From Gonium pectorale (taxonomy: Eukaryota; Chlorophyta; Chlorophyceae; Chlamydomonadales; Volvocaceae), in the NCBI GenBank assembly GCA_001584585.1, contig LSYV01000040.1, positions 386,549 through 404,058 of the forward strand: a stretch of 17,510 nt of DNA, given 5' to 3'. Below the pieces are notes generated by a model. It searched no databases and had not been told where the DNA came from. It saw only the letters and a program-made list of their open reading frames with translations. The number at the start of each line of letters is the position of its first letter. Positions within the stretch are counted from its first letter, which is position 1. A program made the translations under genes and the position numbers. Shown here one piece after another: positions 9,976-17,510 of the stretch.

Positions 9976-12900
9976 CTGCGGGTCGGGTCGGGGGGCCGGG
10001 ACGGCATTCGCAGCCGCAGGGGGACCGGCTGAGGCGCGGCCCTGCCTCCATGCGCTGCGCTGCAAGGGGCAGTCGGCAACCCCGCCAGGCGCGGGGAGCT
10101 GGGGGACCCCAGGTCACCTGATGCCCTCTTCCCGGCGCCCCCCACCCGGTCCTGCTCCAGCCTCCCTTTTTTGCTACCCCCCGGGCAACTCGGCGAAACC
10201 CCACCCCGCTCTCGCATACCCGTCCCCTCCCACCCCACCTCCTCCACGCGATGCGCCGCTTCTCCGCCTCCATGACCGCCTTGAACTCGGGCGTGCTGAC
10301 GTAGCTGCCGGGCCGCACCTGGCCCGCGTCCACGATCTGCGCAGCCGTGCTGCTTAGCAGCTCGTTGTTCTGGTGGCCCTGGGCCAGGTGGTTGACCTGC
10401 TCGGCGACCTGGGGCCGGGGCCGAGGGTAGAAGGCAAGGGAAAGGAATGCGAGGGGGCAGAGAGGCGCGCGGAGGGGGGGACGAAAACACCAAAGCGACG
10501 AGGCAGAGGGGCAGGCGTACAATGCAAGCGGGAGGAGGCGGTGGGCTCTAAAGGCTGAGGGCATCGGGCCGGTCCTCCACCTGGCTGGCTGTGAGAACGC
10601 CCGGGCGCGCCAGCAGCGCATGGGCCCCGCACCGGCAGGCGCCAGCCCTGCCGGTCTACCCGCCGCCGGAAGCCCGGCCCGCCCCCCCCCCGGCCCGCCT
10701 ACCCGTCACCTGGACCACACACGCCCCGCCTCCCCAGCCCCCCCCCGCCGCCCCCCGCCTCCCCTGCTCCCTACCCCCCCCCCCAGCGCCCGCCCACCTC
10801 AATGCCCGACACGATCTCCCCGAATATGGTGTAGCTGCCGTCCAGGTGGTGCGCGGGGCCCATGATGAGCGAGAAGTGCCCCCCGTTGGTGTTGGGGCCA
10901 CTGTTGGCCATGGACAGCAGGCCCTGCGCGCAGCGGGGTGCGGGGGTTGCGGTCGCGGGGTAATGAAGCGGGCGATAACGAGCGCAGAGCGCCAGCGGGA
11001 ATCCGCCAGGGGACGCGGGGTCAGCGGACGGCTCCACACAATGAGCTTCCGTATGCCGTGTGCTTTGACAGAAAGGGCAGCAGCTGCTTCGAGCGGCACG
11101 GGTCCCGAGAGGCAGGGTCGTTGGCTGGGTGTCGGCATCGGTGTGTGGCAGTCAGCGGAGCGGGTTGCAGGAAACCCGACGTGGAGTACGGGAGGGCCAA
11201 TCACCAGGGGAGCCATCGCAGGTGGCGGGTGGAGAGGGCCGTCGGGATTGCCTGGGCAACGGTAGGCAGGACGGTCGCGCGTAAGGATCGGGGGAGGTGC
11301 GTACCTTGTGGGTGTGCTTGAGCTTGAGCCCCCCCGGGTCGTCGTGGAACTCGCCGTCAAAGATGCCGTCGGCGGCCGCCCCGGTCTGGTCGATGAAGCG
11401 GTCTGCGGAATGACCAGACCGCGCAGAGGCGGCGGCGACAGACCCACGGGTCAGAGGTGTCGCGGGAGGGACAGTCGGCGGCGCGGCCTGATCAGCCGTC
11501 GATTGGCATCAGGGTGCAACGACGCGTGCGGATGGCGACAAGACAGCTGCTACCGCTTGGTGAGTGAGCTCCGCCGCCTCCTGGTGCGACCCCACGCCCC
11601 CCCCCCACCCCGTCCCGTCCCATGGCCGATCCATGTCCCCTAGAGCTTCAGCCGTGGCAATGTGACCGGCCTCACCGATGATGCGGTAAAAGTGCGACCC
11701 CTGCGAGCAGCCGGGCGGAGGGGAAAGGCGGCAGGTGGTGGCGGATTATTGCATGACAGACATGCAAACGCACACACACACACGCACACACACGCACGCA
11801 CACACACGCACGCACACACACACAGATGCATGCTGGGATGCGGCGTGCACGCGGGGCGACCGGGCGAGCTTGGATGCACACACGTGATCATTGGCGCAGC
11901 GCGTGTGGCGCACAAGCGGGGTCGCGGGCAGGTGTGAATGTCGGCCGCGCGCGCGCCCCCGTGCGCCACATTCCTGTTGGCACATTGGGATGCGCGAAGC
12001 AGCCCCTCCCCCCGTCGCTGCGTCGTTCGCAGCCCTCTTAGCCGTTTTGCGCCGCACCCTCGGGGCATCTCTTTCCGAAACAGGCCCCCCCCCGCACCCA
12101 CGGCCTGGTGCTTGCAACAGTGCCCCGTCAGCAGTCTACGGAACGGCCCGACGCGCCCCGACCTGCCTTCAGGGTGTACTTGCCGCCCTTTTCGCCTGCG
12201 GCAGCAGTCGGGTTGAAACAACCTCAAGCACGCGCAGGAGAGGACTCCCGAAGCCGCACTCTAGTGGTTGTGCAGCAAGCGATGAGTTGTCAAAGAGAAA
12301 GCAGGGTTTACGAGCAACGCGCTTGCCAGGCAAGGTGAATCAGCGTGTTTGTAACCCAGCTAGCTTCATGCCAAGCCGTAGACTCCGCAGGGCAAGCGGC
12401 CTCCAGACGGCCGCTGCCTCCGTTGCCGCAGCCGCCGTCCATGGCCCCCCTCGCACCCAAACCCCTCCGCCCCTGCACCTGCCTACACCCATACATCGTC
12501 TCCCACCCCCGACGGCGGACCCACCGCTGCACAGCTGCCGCATGTTCTCGCCCGCTCGCGGCGACTCCTTGACGAAAAGCACCATCTCGATGCGGCCCAG
12601 TCGCGTGCCGTTGAGCGCCACGTCGAACCAGACCTGCGGGGTGGAGGCAGGCAGCGAGGGGGGTGGGTGGGGCGGCGATGGGACAGGTGGCAGGCGGGCG
12701 GGCGCTCTCCCTCGTAGGGACGGCGGAGCGGCAGAGTCCGCCTACCAGCCAGTGGCACCGCGCGTGAACGAGAGATCGGGTGGTGTTGCTCAGTGAGGCG
12801 CAGCGGCCGGAACGGCTTCAGGCGTCTGGAGCTTGGCTGGTCGCTTAGATGGAACCCAGTCTGTGCTCGCCCCGGCCCCCCGCCCCATGCGCCTCAGGCC

Positions 12901-15481
12901 TCTCTAGTGAGATTTGTTTCCCATGAACCCCACCCCAGAGCAACCGCTTGCGCATAGGCGGGTCCGTGGGGCCCCGGCACCTGCACCCAGTCGCTCACCA
13001 GGGGCAGCTCAGGGTCGTTCTTCAGCTTGAGCAGTCGGTCCGCCTCCGCCTGAGGGATGAAGAAGATACGGTTGGGGCCGGGCCACGGGCCGGGCTCAAG
13101 CTTGCAGGGCACGGACCGTGTGCGGGTTCCCAGCAGGCCGCGTCCCACGGCACTTCAATCCACCCTGGCCATGAACGGCGTCACCACTCGGTCCGGCTGC
13201 CAGCCCGTCTCCCCACTCCCAAAAGCCCTCCGGCCGAACCCACACCTTCCTGCCCCGGCCCGCCCCTGGTCCCTGCTCCCATACTTAATGTCCGCACCCC
13301 GACCCCATCCCCCTGCCCTGCTGTCACGCCACCCAATACGAGGGCGCGTCCTGCGCGCTTGCGTCCAGGAACTGCTGCAGGCCCAGGGGGGCACCGCCTC
13401 ACCAGGCTCCGTACCCTGACGGCCACGGCCTCGCGTCCGCCCCGCAACACCGCACCCGACTGGGCGCCGGCTTCGCCACCCGCCCACCGGGTACAGGCCC
13501 CAACCCCGCCTCCCTCTCCCCGCTGCCACCGCCCGGAACGAGCTCGTCTCCCTCGCCGCTCCCAAGGCCCCCCACCCCAGCCGCCTCCCCCCCACACACA
13601 CAACCCCGCACCGCACCTTGAGCTCCGCCTCGTGCTGCTTGACGTACTCGGCGTGCTCCTGTGCGGTGTACAGCGCGCCCGCGGTCCAGCTGATGCCGGG
13701 GTGCCCCTGCCCCGCGTTGGCCATCACGTAGGCCAGCTTGTTGCGCTTCAGCCAGCACTCGCCCTGGGTGGGAGGGTGGTGGGTGGGGATGGGAGCAGGT
13801 GGAAGGGGGTTTTCAAGCAGCCAGGACAACGACTGTGGGAACTGGCTGTGGTGCAGATGCACGTTTGAGGAGAGAGCGGCGAGGCGCGCGGGGGAGGAGG
13901 TTAAGAGAGGCAAGTTGTAGGAACGGACGCGAGGGGAACGGGTTGCTGGTGGGGGGACGCAACGGACGACAGAGCGGCGAGGCGTGGGAAGCGGTTGTGG
14001 CGCGTGCCAGCTCGCCTGGCCGGCGGGCACGGGCAGAGGCCGGTGGGCAGAGGCCACCTAAAGTCCATCGCTGCAGCCCGGTGCGGGCGCACCCCTCCGC
14101 CAGCGCCCACCGGGACATGGCGCACATACGCCCTCGTGCGCCCGCGTGGCATGGGGCAGGAGGCAGGAGGCCACCGTTGAGGAAGCAGGGGCCACCGCCA
14201 CCTGCCTGCGCGCCCGCCCACCCTGACCGCCCGGTGCCCCTCTCCCCCCGACCGCGCGGCCCGAACCGACGTCCGGCGCGACAACTCCCGCCGTCGGCGG
14301 TACGTCGGTCCATAGGGGGCTGCCCTGGGCTGGTCGCCCGCCAGTGGCCGCCCAAGCCCCAGGGCACTGCGCAGGCCTGCCTCCGCCTCCGCCTCCGCCT
14401 CCAGGCGCCGACGGGGCGCCCGTGTGGCCGCACCTGTGGCCGTATGTTGCCCGTGTGGCCGCAGCCCTCCGCGCGGCTGCAGTACACCCAGATGTTGCAG
14501 CCGGGTGTGGCGGCGCACGAGTCGCAGCACTCGCCTGCGTTGGCCTGGAGGGGGGCGGCGGGCGTGCGGGGCGGCGTGGGGGTGGCGGCGCGTGGGCATT
14601 CGCGGACGCTCTGGGCACGCCCCAGCGCGCCTGACAATCGCATCGCGACACCCAGCAGCAACGGTGTCACAGCCCCAAGACAGCGCTCCTGCAGACGCAT
14701 CGCCTTGGTGACAGCTCCACACACATGCCGCTGATAGTGCTCGCGCAGTCCCTACGCATCTGGTTAGTGATGGAAGCCTGCAGGGTTCGACCGCGCCGTC
14801 CCCGTCCCCGCCCGGGGGCCTTGCCTTGATGTTCTTCTCCCCCCAGGTCACCACGTCGCCGTGGTACTCGTTGTTCTCGTCCACGTGGCAAACGTCCTGC
14901 TTGCCCTCTGCCGCTGCCTCGCCGCTGCTGCCGCTGGCGGGAACCGAGAGCCCCTGGGCTGCGAGCTTGGCGCCCCCCACGATGACGCTTCCCGCCTCGC
15001 CCAGGCGCCGCGGCTGCAGGAACACGTCCTGGCGATGCACTGCGCGCATGCAAGTGTGGCTCGTCAGGCCTCCTTGGTATGCGGGGTGGCTCTCAAAAGG
15101 GGTATCCGCACACACGCACCCCTCCGCAAGTGGGCACCAAGTCAGCGGCAGCAGACAGCAGCGGGCTTGGTTGCGGGCAGCGCGCCCCGGATACGTTGCA
15201 TTGCGGGGCTCGCGTAAGCCCCGGGACCATTATGCCGTGGCGCACAGGAGGATTTAGGGCTATACAGGCAGCTGTCTCAGGTGGCGGAGGATGGCGGGCC
15301 GTGTGGGCAGAGTGCGGGAACGCCAGGCTAAGGTCGACGGCATGCGCTTACCGGCTTGGAGCGACCAGATCATTACGCAGATCGCCAGGGCCAGTCCCGC
15401 CAGGAGGATTAGGGTATGCAGCGAGACCCCGCCCGAGGGGCGAGACCCCCGAACAGGCACGTATCGACTGGAAGTCCTCAT
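6720..15481 (-). CDS. Membrane-anchored PAN/Apple protein with two tandem cyclophilin domains
   Basis: Modelled exons: 15481-15352, 15039-14825, 14544-14434, 13763-13617, 13374-13333, 13049-12981, 12633-12525, 12195-12167, 11700-11676, 11402-11305, 10923-10798, 10408-10239, 9975-9900, 9463-9367, 8899-8841, 8336-8214, 7572-7454, 7155-7077, 6833-6720. They total 1938 nt (645 residues plus TAG), and all 18 junctions keep phase. Residues about 21-41 ([21 protein letters not shown]) form one membrane segment behind a basic N terminus, as in a type II anchor. Residues about 92-190 form a PAN/Apple-like domain with eight cysteines (94, 121, 122, 125, 131, 137, 143, 155) and the motifs ECCDSC, CNIWVYC and GECWLKR. 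Cyclophilin units cover about 216-423 and 424-645. Each has a helical linker, a strand ending [18 protein letters not shown], a GLLSMAN.GPNTNG loop and HHLDG.YTIFGE. The family catalyses prolyl cis-trans isomerisation; both domains lack several canonical active-site residues. A secretory-pathway lumen location is inferred from the anchor and cysteines. The least sure junction is 13333/13049. If it is not spliced, the PAN part ends at a TGA at 13326-13324 and the cyclophilins would need a separate start. Confidence 0.82.
9334..9350. repeat. Short (CA)n microsatellite
   Basis: Eight or so ca dinucleotides lie within the intron 9366-8900 of the cyclophilin gene, just inside its donor (gtcagt at 9366). 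Confidence 0.8.
11701..12166 (-). other. GC-AG intron between two microexons of cyclophilin unit 1
   Basis: The 29-nt exon 12195-12167 ends CTGAAG and the intron begins gcaggt. The acceptor ctcgcag at 11701 leads into the 25-nt exon GSHFYRII. The GT four bases on (GCAG|gtcggg) would break the frame into the next exon. The equivalent intron in unit 2 (8840-8337) uses a normal GT donor. Confidence 0.7.
11769..11824. repeat. (CA)n microsatellite with g interruptions
   Basis: About 56 bp of ca dinucleotides, interrupted by acgc, lie in the 466-nt GC-AG intron of the cyclophilin gene. On the transcribed strand this reads as a gt/gcgt tract about 70 nt upstream of the acceptor of a 25-nt exon. Confidence 0.9.
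13324..15481 (-). other. Alternative short product: membrane anchor plus PAN domain only
   Basis: If the fifth intron (donor TATTGG|gtggcg at 13333) is retained, the frame runs only three more codons (ending YWVA) to a TGA at 13326-13324. The result is a roughly 218-residue membrane-anchored PAN protein without isomerase domains. The weak donor makes this alternative credible. It could also be the true end of a separate gene. Confidence 0.35.
14545..14824 (-). other. GC-AG intron within the PAN domain
   Basis: The exon ends ATCAAG at 14825 and the intron begins gcaagg. It ends ctccag at 14545. Joining gives GEKNIK-ANAGECC in phase 0, which fits the PAN-domain pattern. No in-frame GT alternative is visible close by. 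Confidence 0.7.
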
Positions 15482-16487
15482 CTTGAAGCAAGTTTCAGCC
15501 AGCGCTATAGCCCGTCAACATGCTGCCGCTAACGTTACTCACAGCTAGCTGTCAAAATGATGCGCTAGTCATTTACTGATTATATCATGCAGCATACGGT
15601 ATGCATCACGTACTAGTGAAGGCGGAGGAGGGTCGAAACTCAACAAGCGCTTGCATGCTCCGGGACAGCTTATTATCATGGGCACATCATAGGGCAAACA
15701 GCATGGCGGAACAGCATGCGGTACGCATTGAAAAGGCATACCGTCACGCATGCCGTTCGTGGCGGTTGGTACGGCTCACTCACAAAGCAGCCCCAAGAGC
15801 GGCGCCCCGGGCTGTAAAGAGGCCGGTGGTGGATACCGACAACTTGGCGGCATTGGCGGCACACATGCACCGCACGGAACCCGCGGCGCACTGATGCAGT
15901 GGCCGTCCCTGAGCGAGGCGCGATCAAAACGTTCCGAACAGTTGCTCCCGCCACAACTGCTTCCTGACAAATGCCCGCGTGTGAGCACGTATTGCACAAC
16001 GCCACTGCGCCCTGTGCAAGTGCTGCAACGACGGTGGCGCTTCCGGTCAACGCGTTGCACATCAACACGCCATGACACGCCCAAACCAGCCGAAACCTTG
16101 CATGACAATCTGTGCATTCTCGCATACGCCTACCGTACTGGTCAACTCGAGTTACCAAGTCAGGGCCGCCGCGGTGCACTGCCCATCTTGCTTGCCGACA
16201 GCCAACGCTCACGGTCTCCCTCAGTTTTGAATCTTCCTTGCATTCTGCCGCCTTTCGCCGCTCCCCCGCTCCAATCGCGCAGTCCCATCAGTCCCGCCAA
16301 TCGCATCACTCCTGCCGCACACTATCCATCCAAACTTTACGGCTAATAAGGGCCTCTTCACTCACCAGCTCCGTCGTCCTCGTTGTTCCCTCTCATCCCT
16401 CTCATCTCACAACCCACCCCACCGCTCGCACTCTCACCAGCCAGACGCCAATACCAGACACGCCGAGCAGCCAGCGGCCGCCAGCCC
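15482..16487. other. Gap between the Ala-rich gene and the cyclophilin gene
   Basis: This should hold the 3' flank of the Ala-rich gene and the promoter and 5' UTR of the PAN-cyclophilin gene. It is less GC-rich than the genes. I found no minus-strand TGTAA in it. A frame open on the minus strand at 16212-15676 has no recognisable family and is probably chance. Confidence 0.55.
15542..15604 (-). promoter_or_regulatory. Candidate core promoter of the PAN-cyclophilin gene
   Basis: On the minus strand a TATA-like gatataatca (15586-15577) lies about 100 nt upstream of the ATG. It is flanked by a 10-bp palindrome cagctagctg (15542-15551) and an inverted repeat gcatac-g-gtatgc (15592-15604). The assignment rests on position and base composition only. 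Confidence 0.3.
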
Positions 16488-17510
16488 TCACGTCGGCCGC
16501 AGATTCGTCAGCAGCTGCGACTGCCACGCCTCCATCACCCCCCAGGCCGCACCCGCGCCCGCCGCGCCCGCGCTAACGGCTGCCGCCACCGTCGGCCGCA
16601 CGGCCTCCAGCACGGTCGCCGCCGCGATCCCCGCGCTGGCGGCAACGGCGCCGGCAGCCGCCACGAGGACCTGGCCCGCCGCCGTCAGGGCCTGGCCCGC
16701 CGCCGCCAGCGCCTCCGCCACCACCACCATGACTGTGAGGACGGCGAAGAAGACGTAGTTTCCGACGACGTCCAGGGCGAGGAGCGCAGCCTCGGCCGCC
16801 GCACCGCAGGCCTTGGCGACCGCTCCCGCCGCCGCGGCACAAGCCGCCGCCATCGCAGCGGCGGTTGCCGCGACGTCAGCCGCCACGGCCCGGGCGACCG
16901 CCGTGGCAGCGGTACCGGCCGAGTGCAGCCAAGCGCCGCCGGCTTCGAGCGCGGTCCCGAGCGGAACGCTGCCGGCGGCAGCCAACGCCTCGGCGGCGCC
17001 GCGTCCTGCGCTGACGATGGAGGTGACCGCGGCGTCAACAGCAGCGGTAACGACGCCTGCGGCGCCGGCGGCAGCGCCGACGGCATCGCTGGCAGCAGGC
17101 CCCAGAGCAGCCTTCGCAGCATCTACCGCGCCCGCCACTGCGCCTAGCGCCGTCCCGGCGGCGTGGGTGACGGCGCTGGCGGCCGTCTGAGTCGCCGCCG
17201 TGGCGGCGGAAGCCGCTGCCGACGCCGCGCTCGCGAGAAACTCCAGGGCAGCCAGTCCCATCGCAAAAAGGTAGCGGCCTGCGGAGGCCAGGAAGGCGAA
17301 CGCAGCGGCGGCACCGCTGGCAGCTGCGCCCGCGGTCGCGCCCGCCGCAGTCGTCGCCGTGGCGGCGACGCTGCCTAGCAGGCCGCTGAGGGAGACGCCG
17401 CTGCCTCCGATGGCCATGGTGCCGAGCGGGGGCGCCTCCAGCGCCGCCCACAGCATGGCGGCCGCGAGGCACGTGAGCAGGACGCACGAGCCCAGCAGCA
17501 GCTGGCGGAC
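16488..17510 (-). CDS. Alanine-rich putative membrane protein, C-terminal part; runs off the right edge
   Basis: One open frame of 340 codons ends in TGA at 16490-16488 and stays open to the window edge, so the true start is unknown; the first in-window ATG is at 17456. Over the 322 residues from that Met, alanine makes up about 40%. Counted from that Met, hydrophobic stretches are at residues about 50-75 (FAFLASAGRYLFAMGLAALE) and about 223-250 (centred on NYVFFAVLTVMVVV). The latter is a convincing transmembrane segment. The residues just before the Met (VRQLLLGSCVLLTCLAAA) are also hydrophobic and could be a signal or anchor. Between them run long Ala/Val/Thr/Gly stretches with few charges. 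I recognise no family. It is unusual here in having over 1 kb without an intron. The opposite strand is also open in parts because Ala codons reverse to Gly/Arg/Ala codons. The minus frame is preferred for its length and membrane segments. Confidence 0.55.
   Translation of the reverse strand, partial: VRQLLLGSCVLLTCLAAAMLWAALEAPPLGTMAIGGSGVSLSGLLGSVAATATTAAGATAGAAASGAAAAFAFLASAGRYLFAMGLAALEFLASAASAAASAATAATQTAASAVTHAAGTALGAVAGAVDAAKAALGPAASDAVGAAAGAAGVVTAAVDAAVTSIVSAGRGAAEALAAAGSVPLGTALEAGGAWLHSAGTAATAVARAVAADVAATAAAMAAACAAAAGAVAKACGAAAEAALLALDVVGNYVFFAVLTVMVVVAEALAAAGQALTAAGQVLVAAAGAVAASAGIAAATVLEAVRPTVAAAVSAGAAGAGAAWGVMEAWQSQLLTNLRPT

Larger units (their letters stand above)
10239..13049 (-). 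repeat. Cyclophilin unit 1 (seven exons)
   Basis: This unit covers residues about 216-423: linker [18 protein letters not shown], strand [20 protein letters not shown], the GPNTNG loop, [11 protein letters not shown] and tail QIVDAG to the AEKRRIAWR end. Against human cyclophilin A, Arg55, Phe60, Gln63, Ala101, Asn102 and Leu122 are kept. Met61 becomes Ile296, Gln111 His341, Phe113 Ser343, Trp121 His351 and His126 Tyr356. The loop after Gln63 is shorter than in cyclophilin A. It contains two tiny exons (29 and 25 nt). Confidence 0.8.

Noticed and set aside
11769..11824. CRISPR-like or telomere-like array
   Set aside because: It is a plain ca dinucleotide microsatellite without spacers or a telomere unit.
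12894..13148. Separate cyclophilin gene starting at an ATG at 13148
   Set aside because: The frame is open, but the residues before AEADRLL look non-coding and a good pyrimidine-cag acceptor sits at 13050. The only 5' space is about 180 nt after the upstream TGA. Kept as an alternative only.
13901..15115. Long minus-strand frame of 404 codons over the PAN region
   Set aside because: Only its first part matches a real exon (15039-14825). The rest reads through introns and the wrong frame of the next exon, losing the ECCDSC/CNIWVYC motifs.
15806..15820. TGTAA on the plus strand as a polyadenylation signal
   Set aside because: No supported plus-strand gene ends nearby. The same holds for plus-strand TGTAA at about 2169 and 4086.
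15676..16212. Minus-strand 178-codon Cys-containing frame between genes
   Set aside because: It lies in the likely 3' flank of the Ala-rich gene. Its cysteines show no regular motif, and there is no family resemblance or splice partner.

Overview
This window looks like nuclear DNA of a volvocine (Chlamydomonas/Volvox-type) green alga. It is very GC-rich. The coding signal is broken into many short exons separated by introns of roughly 240-670 nt. Most introns start with gtgcgg, gtgagg or gtgggg and end in a pyrimidine run plus cag. Introns and flanks carry simple repeats. I see no operon structure, ribosome binding sites, RNA genes or CRISPR arrays. All three supported genes lie on the minus strand, so the window is transcribed from right to left. 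Exon models were built by hand by matching protein-family signal, splice sites and codon phase; there is no transcript evidence.

Right edge (16488-17510): the 3' part of an alanine-rich, probably membrane-associated protein of unknown function, in one uninterrupted reading frame that runs off the window. A gap of about 1 kb (15482-16487) holds its 3' flank and the putative promoter of the next gene.

Centre (15481-6720): one long gene, modelled as 19 exons and 645 codons, all phases consistent. It predicts a protein anchored near its N terminus by one membrane segment, then a cysteine-rich PAN/Apple-type domain, then two tandem cyclophilin (peptidyl-prolyl isomerase) domains. The two cyclophilin units share linkers, tails and four intron positions with identical phase, which points to an intragenic duplication. 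Both carry the same replacements at several canonical active-site positions. This architecture is the most unusual item in the window. Splicing or retention of the fifth intron would decide between the full protein and a short PAN-only form.

Left (5210 to beyond position 1): the N-terminal part of the anaphase-promoting complex subunit APC2, a cullin-type ubiquitin-ligase scaffold and cell-cycle gene, modelled as nine exons plus one optional cassette exon. Its cullin-homology and winged-helix parts lie off the left edge. The 1.5 kb between the two main genes (5211-6719) holds the 3' UTR of the cyclophilin gene and the APC2 promoter region.

The three genes have no obvious shared pathway. They are head-to-tail neighbours, as is normal in a eukaryotic genome.
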